Shown one piece after another: positions 1-6,444 of a DNA stretch of 8,139 nucleotides; positions within the stretch are counted from its first letter, which is position 1, and the number at the start of each line of letters is the position of its first letter. The stretch comes from Microbacteriaceae bacterium (GTDB taxonomy: Bacteria > Actinomycetota > Actinomycetes > Actinomycetales > Microbacteriaceae). The stretch lies in the NCBI GenBank assembly GCA_016463265.1, contig JAEMRP010000012.1:1-8139 (forward strand). The letters run 5' to 3'. The notes beneath the pieces were generated by a model, which did no database searches, had not been told where the DNA came from, and saw only the letters and a program-made list of their open reading frames with translations. The translations under genes and the position numbers were made by a program.

Positions 1-59
1 TCAAGAAATTGTGCTCTCTCCCTCCGACATCACTTCCACCGATCGACCTGCTCAGCCTT

Positions 60-1490
60 ATGTCTACTGATTCTTTCCCGTTGAGAGTGCGACCCGACCA
101 ACGAAAACGCTTTGGCCGGATCAGCAGCGGTTTGATACTGGTCCTCGCGGTAATCGCCGGCGGTCTGGGTATGGCCAACGCGGCACAAGGACCCCGCCTC
201 ATTTCTGCCGAAGTGAACCCGAACGCCCTGACCACCCGCGACGGCCAACGTCTGATTCTTCATCTCAACCAGCCACTGTCTGACAGCGGTCCGGTCCACG
301 TGAGCATTTCGCCCGACGCACCTATTGAGGTCACCTTCGATCAGAACAGCGTCACGATTCGGTTCACCCGCATGCTTGACTACAACACCACCTACACCGC
401 CTCTGTCGAGGCGCACAGCGCAGCAACTGGCATTGCGGGACGAATTGACTACTCCTTTGCGACCGCGGATGTCGACGTGTATTCACTCCTCCGGGACACT
501 CCTCAAGATGCAAACGGCCAGGACCCACCTGACAAAATTTTGCTCAACAAGCTCTCGGGAATTGCCGCACAAGAGGTGGCGTTTGAATCCCCCCGAATTC
601 AGAGTTACGTCGTGCTCCAGGACCAACTCGGTGTGATTACTCTGGACCCGAACGACGTTCCTTCGTTGATTGTCACCTCGCCAATCGCCGGAACTCAGAT
701 CGACATCGATCTTTCCGGTGCACGCACTATCGAGGAATTTCACGGCGCCGACACTGGCGACCTATTCGGTTACATCCTTGATGACGGGTCCGGTGACAAA
801 AATGGTCTCCACAACAGGTTGTTCCTCTACGACCTGAGCGCGGGCTCGGGAGTTCCCGCTGCTGTGACCGGATTCGCACAGAAGCCTCTCTCGGTCATGG
901 ACTGGATGTTCGTGCCCGGAACCACCTCTGTCGTCGTGCAAGACGAAGACCTGCAGCTGTATCTGATTGATGGGCTCGAGGGTGGGGATCCCACTCCGCT
1001 CGGTGGGCACGCCGAGATGCGCAGCTTTATCCCGGGCACCTTGAAACTGGTGGTGGCCGACCCAGAGAGCGGGTCTGTCATCGATCTGTCGGCGGGAACC
1101 ACGACAACACTCAATCTGCCGGTACCAGAGGACGTGCCCGACTATTACCCAGGCAAACTCGAACTTCTTGCCGCTGACAGTTACGTATTGCTCAACTCCA
1201 CGTATACGCCCGGCGCTCCAAGCGCTTCGGTGCTCGTGCTGACCGACCCAGACGGCAGCAGAGAACTGTTCAGGACGACCTCTGCCGGAAGCCGAGTCAG
1301 AAACTTCTGCCTCTCGCCGAATGGCGAGTTTCTCGCCGTCGAGGTCATCTCGGGCGAAGGCGTGCCCGACGAGTATCCCGTCGAGTCTGGATACAGCGCA
1401 ACCTCGATCTATTTCGTTCGGGTTGACGACGGCACATCCAACCGTGGCGTCAACGGGTTCCTTCCAAACTGGTGCAGTTCGAGCAATTAG
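60..1490 (+). CDS. Membrane-anchored Ig-like / beta-propeller-like extracytoplasmic protein
   Basis: I do not recognise a named family. From ATG 60 the product is 476 aa. A basic N-terminal stretch (residues 9-20, rich in Arg/Lys) precedes one hydrophobic segment (about 22-42, ending near MANAAQG), so the N-terminus is a signal anchor or signal peptide and the rest should lie outside the membrane. Residues 46-136 resemble a bacterial Ig-like (SbsA/Big-type) domain: a PRLISAEVNP start, alternating beta strands, and a YNTTYTASVE strand before the final SFAT. Residues about 175-470 are beta-rich repeats with LFLYDLS, LYLIDG, LSPNGEFLAVEV and GFLPNW motifs typical of TolB/WD40-like propeller blades. 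Only two cysteines are present (C417 and C472), both in the last blades, and they could form a disulfide. No clear Shine-Dalgarno precedes ATG 60. The frame stays open to the left window edge (TTG at 9), so the true start may lie upstream. The gene ends 15 bases from the convergent oxidoreductase gene. Function unknown. Confidence 0.8.
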   Translation: MSTDSFPLRVRPDQRKRFGRISSGLILVLAVIAGGLGMANAAQGPRLISAEVNPNALTTRDGQRLILHLNQPLSDSGPVHVSISPDAPIEVTFDQNSVTIRFTRMLDYNTTYTASVEAHSAATGIAGRIDYSFATADVDVYSLLRDTPQDANGQDPPDKILLNKLSGIAAQEVAFESPRIQSYVVLQDQLGVITLDPNDVPSLIVTSPIAGTQIDIDLSGARTIEEFHGADTGDLFGYILDDGSGDKNGLHNRLFLYDLSAGSGVPAAVTGFAQKPLSVMDWMFVPGTTSVVVQDEDLQLYLIDGLEGGDPTPLGGHAEMRSFIPGTLKLVVADPESGSVIDLSAGTTTTLNLPVPEDVPDYYPGKLELLAADSYVLLNSTYTPGAPSASVLVLTDPDGSRELFRTTSAGSRVRNFCLSPNGEFLAVEVISGEGVPDEYPVESGYSATSIYFVRVDDGTSNRGVNGFLPNWCSSSN

Positions 1491-1505
1491 AAAAACATCG
1501 TGACG

Positions 1506-3086
1506 CTAGTCGGATTCGAGAACCGCCATGGCCGCGTTGTGGCCGGCGATTCCGCTGACTGCGCCTCCCCGTCTCGCGGTTGATCCGCAGAAGAAGATGC
1601 CGGGCTCGAGCGTGTCGACACCCCAACGTTCGGCTGGCGTCGAGAGCGGCGAATCGTCTGAGACGAAGGGCCAACTGAGTGGCGCATGGAAGATGTTTCC
1701 ACCCGGCAGCCCGAGAGCGTGCTCGAGGTCGATTGTCGTCTTGGTCTCGATGCAGGGTTTGCCGTGGGCGTCCACCAACAACAGATCGCGGATGTCCTCA
1801 GACAGCACCGAATTAATCGAGTCGATGACCGCGTCTTCGAGTTTCTGACGCATCGCGTTGTTGTCGCTGTCTCGCACCAGCGAATGAGGTGTCTGGAGGG
1901 CAAAGACCGTGAGGGTTTGAGCACCCGACTCGCGAAGAGTTTCGCCGAGGATGGTCGGGTCGGTAATCGAGTGGCAATAAATCTCGCACGGTAATGGGTT
2001 GGGAATCTCACCTCGCGTCGCTTGTTCGAACGCCACTTGCAATTGCTCGAAGCCTTCGTTGATGTGGAACGTTCCGCCGAACGCGGCGACGGGATCGGTG
2101 TCTGTTTTCAGTTTCGGCAACCGCTCCAGCAACATGTTGACTTTCACCTGAGCGCCCTCGATGGTGTGAGCCGAAGACCGCCCGCGCAGTGACTCAAGGA
2201 CCGGCCGGGCAACATTGGCGAGCACGAATCGCGCCGACACCGAGTGGGTCTCGCCGTCCTGTTGGTAGGTGACGGTTCGAACGGGACTATCGGTTGCGGT
2301 GCCACCGGATAAATCGCCAATCGACAGGACCTCGCAACCTGACCTCAATTCGGCACCGAGCTCCCGCGCACGCGCCGCCATCGACGTTGTGACAGCGCCC
2401 ATCCCGCCCACGGGGATGTTCCACTCACCGGTCTCGTTTCCAATCACGTGGTACAGAAAGCACTTGTTGGCATCGAGCTCTGCATCGTGATTAGAGGCGA
2501 ATGTCCCGATAAGCGCGTCGGTCATCACCGCGCCACGCACGAGATCAGACTCGAACGAATCGGCAATCGTTTCGCCGATGGGCCGCGCAAAGAACTCTTC
2601 CCACAATTCGGGGCCGAATAATTGCCGAACTTCCGATTCGGTTTTTAGTGGTTCCAGAACCGTGGGGAATAAGCGTTGTGCGATGGTCTCGGTTTTTGCA
2701 TAAAAAGCGTTCCACGCAGCGAAGTCGCTAGCCGCCCCGATTGAGTCGAAAGACCGTGCCGTCGATTCGGCATCTATCTCGTCGATTAGCAACCCAGCCT
2801 TGCCGTCGGGTGCGGGAGTGAAAGATCCGTAACGTCGCGGGGCTGTCTCGACATCGAGACCGAGGTCTTCGATGATGCGTTTCGGAAGAAGGCTCACGAG
2901 GTAGGAGTATCTCGACAGTTTCGCATCGATGCCATCGAATGCCTGTGCCGATATCGCAGCCCCACCGAGCACATCGTGTTGCTCGAGTACGACTACCGAT
3001 TTTCCGGCTTTGGCCAAATATGCCGCCGCAACGAGGCCGTTGTGACCGCCGCCGATTATGGCAACGTCGACTCCTTGGCTGTCCAT
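1506..3086 (-). CDS. FAD-dependent oxidoreductase, PYROXD2 / phytoene dehydrogenase-like (COG1233 type)
   Basis: The 526-aa product begins with a classic Rossmann FAD-binding motif: VAIIGGGHNG (residues 8-17) followed by the acidic end VVVLEQ (31-36) and the GGAA loop (41-44). The C-terminal FAD-contacting segment reads CGSTARRGGAVSGIAGHNAA (500-519), the ARRGG-GIAGHNAA signature I associate with PYROXD2-like and CrtI-like amine-oxidase-superfamily flavoproteins. Length fits that family (about 520-550 aa). These enzymes dehydrogenate or isomerise C-C or C-N bonds; the substrate cannot be read from sequence. No signal peptide, so probably cytosolic. The start is ATG 3086 rather than the longer open frame to 3236: the GxGxxG motif then lies at the usual distance from the N-terminus, and the start falls 10 bases after the aldolase stop. 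It is the last gene of the minus-strand operon. Its 3' end converges on the gene ending at 1490, with no visible hairpin terminator in the 15-base gap. Confidence 0.88.
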   Translation of the reverse strand: MDSQGVDVAIIGGGHNGLVAAAYLAKAGKSVVVLEQHDVLGGAAISAQAFDGIDAKLSRYSYLVSLLPKRIIEDLGLDVETAPRRYGSFTPAPDGKAGLLIDEIDAESTARSFDSIGAASDFAAWNAFYAKTETIAQRLFPTVLEPLKTESEVRQLFGPELWEEFFARPIGETIADSFESDLVRGAVMTDALIGTFASNHDAELDANKCFLYHVIGNETGEWNIPVGGMGAVTTSMAARARELGAELRSGCEVLSIGDLSGGTATDSPVRTVTYQQDGETHSVSARFVLANVARPVLESLRGRSSAHTIEGAQVKVNMLLERLPKLKTDTDPVAAFGGTFHINEGFEQLQVAFEQATRGEIPNPLPCEIYCHSITDPTILGETLRESGAQTLTVFALQTPHSLVRDSDNNAMRQKLEDAVIDSINSVLSEDIRDLLLVDAHGKPCIETKTTIDLEHALGLPGGNIFHAPLSWPFVSDDSPLSTPAERWGVDTLEPGIFFCGSTARRGGAVSGIAGHNAAMAVLESD

Positions 3087-3096
3087 GCACTCAGCC

Positions 3097-4140
3097 CTAG
3101 ACGAGGCGACGAACTGCGGCAGCGAAATTATCGACGTCGTCCTCGGTGGTGTCCCACGCGCACATCCAGCGCACTTCGCCGGTGGCGGGGTTCCAGTCGT
3201 AAAACCTGAACTCCTTGCGGAGTTCATCGGCAACACCCGGGGGCAGCGTTGTGAAGACGCCGTTGGCCTGGGTGGGCTGCGTGAAGTTGACGCCCGTCAC
3301 TCCTTCCAGGGCGGAGCGCAAGCGAGTGGCCATTGCGTTGGCGTGAGAGGCCGAGCGCAACCACAGGTCGTCCTCGAGAAGGGCAATGAGTTGGGCCGAC
3401 ACGAAACGCATCTTTGACGCGAGCTGCATGTTCATCTTGCGCAGGTAGATCAATCCGTGCACGGCTTCGGGGTTCAAGACCACGATCGCTTCGGCGCCCA
3501 TCAAACCGTTCTTGGTCCCGCCGAAACTCACGATGTCGACGCCGGCATCCCGGGTGAACGCGCTGAACGGAACACCTAAAGCGGCCGCCGCGTTCGAGAT
3601 GCGCGCTCCGTCGAGGTGCACGGTCATGCCCAGCGAGTGCGCGTGTTTGGCGATCGCCGTGACCTCATCCGGAGTGTAAATGGTACCCACTTCACTGGAT
3701 TGCGTGATGGTGACGGCGAGGGCCTGAGCGCGATGCTCGTCCCCAAAGCCATGAGCCTGCTCATCAATAAGCGCGGGAGTCAGCTTGCCCTCGAATGCCG
3801 GAACGGTCAGCAACTTGAACCCACCCACGGCTTCGGGCGCCGTGGACTCGTCGTTGTTCACGTGAGCGGTCGCGGTGCAAATCACTCCGCCCCAGCGAGG
3901 GATCATCGCCTGCAGGCTCAGAACGTTTGCACCTGTCCCGTTGAAGACCGGGAAAACTTCGATTCCGTCACCGAAGTGTTTTGCCATCACAACCCCGAGG
4001 TGCTCGGAGTACTGGTCTTCGCCATAGGCAACCTGGTGTCCGCCGTTGACGACGGCTAACGCATCGAACACCTCGGGATGAACCCCGGCATAGTTATCGG
4101 ATGCGAATCCGCGCCAGGCGGTGTCGTGCAGTTTGTCCAT
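3097..4140 (-). CDS. Threonine aldolase family PLP-dependent enzyme (beta-eliminating lyase type)
   Basis: The 347-aa product has the layout of low-specificity L-threonine aldolase (fold-type I, about 340-350 aa). An early SDNYAGVHP segment (14-22) matches the family start, and YGEDQYSEHL (39-48) fits the family's GxD region. NGTGAN (67-72) fits the phosphate-binding loop. HLDGAR (175-180) supplies the Asp that pairs with the pyridine nitrogen, and SFGGTKNG (205-212) contains the Schiff-base lysine K210. Known family members cleave threonine or allo-threonine to glycine and acetaldehyde and accept other beta-hydroxy amino acids; the real substrate here is not known. The phosphate-loop and H93 regions (TAHVNNDEST) are readable but diverge somewhat from the E. 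coli enzyme as I recall it. It is the middle operon gene, 9 bases after the DUF6421 stop and 10 bases before the oxidoreductase start. The ribosome site is weak (AAGG almost touching ATG), so coupling to upstream translation is likely. A general beta-eliminating lyase role is the main alternative. Confidence 0.9.
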   Translation of the reverse strand: MDKLHDTAWRGFASDNYAGVHPEVFDALAVVNGGHQVAYGEDQYSEHLGVVMAKHFGDGIEVFPVFNGTGANVLSLQAMIPRWGGVICTATAHVNNDESTAPEAVGGFKLLTVPAFEGKLTPALIDEQAHGFGDEHRAQALAVTITQSSEVGTIYTPDEVTAIAKHAHSLGMTVHLDGARISNAAAALGVPFSAFTRDAGVDIVSFGGTKNGLMGAEAIVVLNPEAVHGLIYLRKMNMQLASKMRFVSAQLIALLEDDLWLRSASHANAMATRLRSALEGVTGVNFTQPTQANGVFTTLPPGVADELRKEFRFYDWNPATGEVRWMCAWDTTEDDVDNFAAAVRRLV

Positions 4141-4149
4141 GCCTTAACT

Positions 4150-5559
4150 CTAGGCGCGGATGCCGACGGTCGACTCAATCACCGGCGAGATTTTGCGCTC
4201 GAGTGCCTCGTAGAACATCGACAGCGGGAATTCGTCATCCAACAGTTGGTCGGTCAATTCACCGGGCGCGCCGGTCACAGGAAGCGCGTCGGCACCCTTC
4301 GCCCAGACAGAGGCGGGGTGCGGCGTAAGAGTGCCGGCAACCAGTTCGTATGCGGCAAGCCAGTGCGAGATCTTGGGGCGATCGATCGAGCGCCAATAGA
4401 GTTCATCGATCGCGTCTCCGAGACTCACCACGACATCCGGCACTTCAGCCCAGTCGATAGAAAGCTTGTTGTCGGTCCAGTGCAGCACCCCGTGCTGGTG
4501 CATCCAGGCAAAGAGCATCTGCCCGGCAACGGCGTCATAGTTGCGCACGCGCGACCCCGTCATCGAGAAGCGGAAGATGCGGTCGAAGATGACCGCGTAC
4601 TGAACTAGCCGGGCGTGCCGCCTCATCTCGGGGCTGGTCTCGCCGTCCCGTTCAATCTTCACGCTCTCGCGAAAGGCGGTTAGGTCGCAGCGCAATTCCT
4701 CGAGCCCATACAAGAAGAACGGCATGCGTTGTTTGATCATGAACGGATCAAACGGCAGATCGCCACTCATGTGGGTGCGATCGTGAATGAGATCCCACAT
4801 GATGAAGGCCTCTTCGGCCAAGGTTTGGTCGGTGAGCAGTTCCTCGACCTCCGCGGGCATGGCGAGGCCCGTAATCTCGATGGCTGCACGTGTCACCTTG
4901 CGGAAGCGAGCGGCTTCGCGATCCTGAAAAAGGGCGCCCCATGTGAACGAGGGAACCGAGCTCATCGCGACCGATTCGGGAAACAGTACGGCCGAGTTGG
5001 TGTCATAACCGGCGGTGAAGTCTAAGAAACGAAGTGGTACGAGCATCTTGTTGGAGTAGTCACCGGCCTCGAGTTCGGCGATGAATTCAGGCCAGAGCAC
5101 CTCGACCAACACGGCTTCAACGAACCGATTGGTGCTGCCGTTTTGGGTGTACATCGGGAAGATAACGAGATGACGGATGCCGTCCGCACGGTGCGCTGCC
5201 GGCGCAAACTCAAGAATCGACGCGAGGAAATCGGGTTCACCGAAACCGCCGTCAACCCAGCGACCAAAGTCGGCAATCACGGCCGCCAAGTAGCTGGCAT
5301 CGTGCGGGAAGTGCGGAGCGAGCTGCTCGATAGATGAGCAGATCGTTGCCACGTGCACGGCCGCCGCGGTGTGTGCTGATGCGAGCGCGGCGGACTTGCT
5401 CTTGCCTGCGTCGCTTGCGGCTTCTGGAATCGAACCGTTCTTGATCTGCAGACCCTGCAGCGCGGTCGCCGCGGCTTTGAGGGCAATCCACGCGGGCTCG
5501 GCGACGAGGTCGGCGCTGGGGACGTCGATGGTCGTGAGGGTGGGGTCAACGGAAGCCAT
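4150..5559 (-). CDS. DUF6421 family protein with HDxxH + EExRxD motif pair
   Basis: I recognise this 469-aa protein, from memory, as the actinobacterial DUF6421 type; no function is known to me. It has no signal peptide or membrane helix and should be cytosolic. The N-terminal third is alanine-rich and helical (about 20-100). The best-looking core is residues 249-298: EEAFIMWDLIHDRTHMSG, then a proline/phenylalanine-rich linker (LPFDPF), then GLEELRCDLTAF. H259-D260-x-x-H263 followed 24 residues later by E287-E288-x-R290-x-D292 resembles a gluzincin-like metal site (HExxH with Asp in place of Glu, plus an EExRxD helix as in M49 peptidases). This is a hypothesis only. A second Arg/Tyr-rich block (YAVIFDRIFRFSMTGSRVRNYD, about 321-342, quoted here only in outline) also looks functional. 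The gene leads the operon with the aldolase and the flavin oxidoreductase. The ATG has no Shine-Dalgarno but a -10 hexamer six bases upstream, so the mRNA is probably leaderless. Confidence 0.82.
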   Translation of the reverse strand: MASVDPTLTTIDVPSADLVAEPAWIALKAAATALQGLQIKNGSIPEAASDAGKSKSAALASAHTAAAVHVATICSSIEQLAPHFPHDASYLAAVIADFGRWVDGGFGEPDFLASILEFAPAAHRADGIRHLVIFPMYTQNGSTNRFVEAVLVEVLWPEFIAELEAGDYSNKMLVPLRFLDFTAGYDTNSAVLFPESVAMSSVPSFTWGALFQDREAARFRKVTRAAIEITGLAMPAEVEELLTDQTLAEEAFIMWDLIHDRTHMSGDLPFDPFMIKQRMPFFLYGLEELRCDLTAFRESVKIERDGETSPEMRRHARLVQYAVIFDRIFRFSMTGSRVRNYDAVAGQMLFAWMHQHGVLHWTDNKLSIDWAEVPDVVVSLGDAIDELYWRSIDRPKISHWLAAYELVAGTLTPHPASVWAKGADALPVTGAPGELTDQLLDDEFPLSMFYEALERKISPVIESTVGIRA

Positions 5560-5565
5560 GCCACA

Positions 5566-5571
5566 ATTCTA
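5566..5571 (-). promoter_or_regulatory. Probable leaderless -10 element of the minus-strand operon
   Basis: Read on the minus strand this is TAGAAT, a 5/6 match to TATAAT. It is separated from the ATG at 5559 by only six bases (TGTGGC). That spacing puts the expected transcription start on or next to the A of ATG, and no Shine-Dalgarno sequence is present. No convincing -35 is visible at 16-18 bases; GCAAAT or CGCAAA sit there. Confidence 0.55.
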
Positions 5572-5714
5572 ACCGCGATATCGAGCAGATTTGCGCACTC
5601 TATTGCACTAAACCTGCGAGTTTGGGGGCAAAGCGCGCCAAGAAAATGCGCAACAGGGTATGGCTGTGTAAATCACGGGATACACGGTTGGGCACGCTCC
5701 GTCAACTTCTGATG

Positions 5715-5800
5715 TTCATCTCGCGTTTTCGTTATCAGTGACATCGTGACGTAGGTTCAGAACTACAGCACTTGGGATTTCATCTCGTGTCGCGAGATGA
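5715..5800. promoter_or_regulatory. Three TCATCTCG elements upstream of the fasciclin gene (one direct pair, one inverted pair)
   Basis: TTCATCTCGCG occurs at 5715-5725 and TTCATCTCGTG at 5779-5789 (10 of 11 bases identical, exactly 64 bases apart). CGCGAGATGA at 5791-5800 is the exact reverse complement of 5716-5725. The last two copies form an 8-bp perfect inverted repeat (5780-5787 with 5793-5800) around a 5-base centre, so they are either a palindromic operator or a small hairpin in the 5' leader. A GTGAC-ATC-GTGAC direct repeat (5738-5750) and a TAGGTT possible -10 (5752-5757, -35 weak) lie between the outer copies. The arrangement suggests a regulator binding upstream of the fasciclin gene; the regulator is unknown. 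Confidence 0.5.
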
Positions 5801-5820
5801 CAATTTTTTCCAGTGCTTCT

Positions 5821-5826
5821 GAGGAG
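5821..5826 (+). promoter_or_regulatory. Strong ribosome binding site of the fasciclin gene
   Basis: GAGGAG lies five bases before ATG 5832 and is followed by an A-rich spacer. It fixes the start. An in-frame TGA at 5820-5822 overlaps the first bases of the site, so the reading frame cannot extend upstream. This gene is clearly leadered, unlike its neighbours at 5559 and 6445. Confidence 0.8.
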
Positions 5827-5831
5827 AAAAA

Positions 5832-6308
5832 ATGAACGACATGCACGAAAACCCCAACGAAACCAGCGCAGACCTAGGCGACATCGTCGCAGTGGCATCC
5901 GGTGCCGGCACGTTCAGCACTCTCGTTGCAGCGGTAGCGGCCGCTGGTTTGGTCGAGACCCTCCAGGGGCCCGGACCGTTCACCGTTTTTGCGCCGAACG
6001 ACGACGCATTTGCACAACTGCCCGAGGGACTCGTTGCGGCACTGCTCGAAGAAGAAAACCTCGACACCCTGGTCAAGATCCTTACTTACCACGTGATCGG
6101 CAGCAAGGTTATGGCCGCCGACGTTTCCAGCGGTGACTGCCCCACGGTCGAGGGTTCGGCCATCGACATCCAGGTTGGCGACAATGTCGTTCTGAACAAG
6201 ACGACCAATGTCATCGGCACCGACATCATGGCCTCGAACGGCGTCATTCACGTCATCGATTCCGTTTTGTTGCCCGAGGGCGTTGACGCAGCGGCTCTTC
6301 TGTCCTAA
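5832..6308 (+). CDS. Single fasciclin (FAS1) domain protein without signal peptide
   Basis: The 158-aa product is one complete FAS1 domain. The H1 box is PFTVFAPNDDAF (49-60), the YH motif is LTYHVIG (84-90), and the H2 box is NGVIHVIDSVLLP (136-148). FAS1 domains mediate adhesion or matrix binding and are usually secreted or lipid-anchored (for example the mycobacterial MPT70/MPT83 proteins). Here the N-terminus (MNDMHENPNETSADLGDIVA) is hydrophilic and acidic, with no signal peptide, lipobox or transmembrane helix, and no upstream start is possible because of the TGA at 5820-5822. The protein is therefore predicted to be cytosolic or exported by a non-classical route. One cysteine (C103) is present. 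The gene is monocistronic: it has its own leader with repeated elements upstream and a strong terminator directly downstream. Domain identity is firm; the role is unknown. Confidence 0.93.
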   Translation: MNDMHENPNETSADLGDIVAVASGAGTFSTLVAAVAAAGLVETLQGPGPFTVFAPNDDAFAQLPEGLVAALLEEENLDTLVKILTYHVIGSKVMAADVSSGDCPTVEGSAIDIQVGDNVVLNKTTNVIGTDIMASNGVIHVIDSVLLPEGVDAAALLS

Positions 6309-6313
6309 ATAAT

Positions 6314-6355
6314 CAGCACGGAAGGGTGGGGGCTCTTTCTCCCGCCCTTTTGCTG
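6314..6355 (+). terminator. Intrinsic terminator after the fasciclin gene
   Basis: An 11-bp stem (6322-6332 with 6339-6349, including two G-T pairs) closes a six-base CTCTTT loop and ends in a short TTTT run (6348-6351). An outer CAGCA/TGCTG pair (6314-6318 with 6351-6355) can extend the stem across a small internal loop. The T tract is short, as is common in high-GC bacteria. It starts five bases after the stop codon at 6306-6308. Confidence 0.8.
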
Positions 6356-6432
6356 TTTAACGTCAGTCCTCCCGCACCAATCGCACTATGTTGGCACGGA
6401 ATCTTCCCAGTTTTGTCGCATATGGGCTGGGC

Positions 6433-6438
6433 TAGTCT
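6433..6438 (+). promoter_or_regulatory. Probable leaderless -10 element of the DUF429 gene
   Basis: TAGTCT fits TAnnnT and is followed by six bases (TGCCCT) and then ATG 6445. The same six-base gap separates the -10 and ATG of the operon starting at 5559. No Shine-Dalgarno is present. A poor -35 (TTTTGT, 6411-6416, 16-base spacer) is the best available. Confidence 0.55.
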
Positions 6439-6444
6439 TGCCCT

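Noticed and set aside
1491..1505. Bidirectional terminator between the convergent genes
   Set aside because: The 15-base gap has no inverted repeat and no T tract in the needed position.
1487..2011. Open frame of 174 codons on the minus strand inside the FAD oxidoreductase gene
   Set aside because: It is an Arg/Ser/Thr-rich shadow frame of the well-supported gene at 1506-3086.
3087..3236. 50-codon N-terminal extension of the FAD oxidoreductase
   Set aside because: It would overlap the aldolase 3' end by about 140 bases and place the GxGxxG motif unusually far from the N-terminus. The extra residues read as out-of-frame aldolase sequence.
3616..4608. Open frames on the plus strand (3616-4059 and 4078-4608) antisense to the aldolase and DUF6421 genes
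   Set aside because: The opposite strand encodes clear domains throughout. These frames have no ribosome sites or recognisable motifs and reflect the codon bias of the genes they oppose.
5656..5661. GGGTAT as a SigB/SigF-like -10 for the fasciclin gene
   Set aside because: No GTTT -35 lies at the required distance (the nearest is 32 bases away), and the site is about 170 bases from the start.
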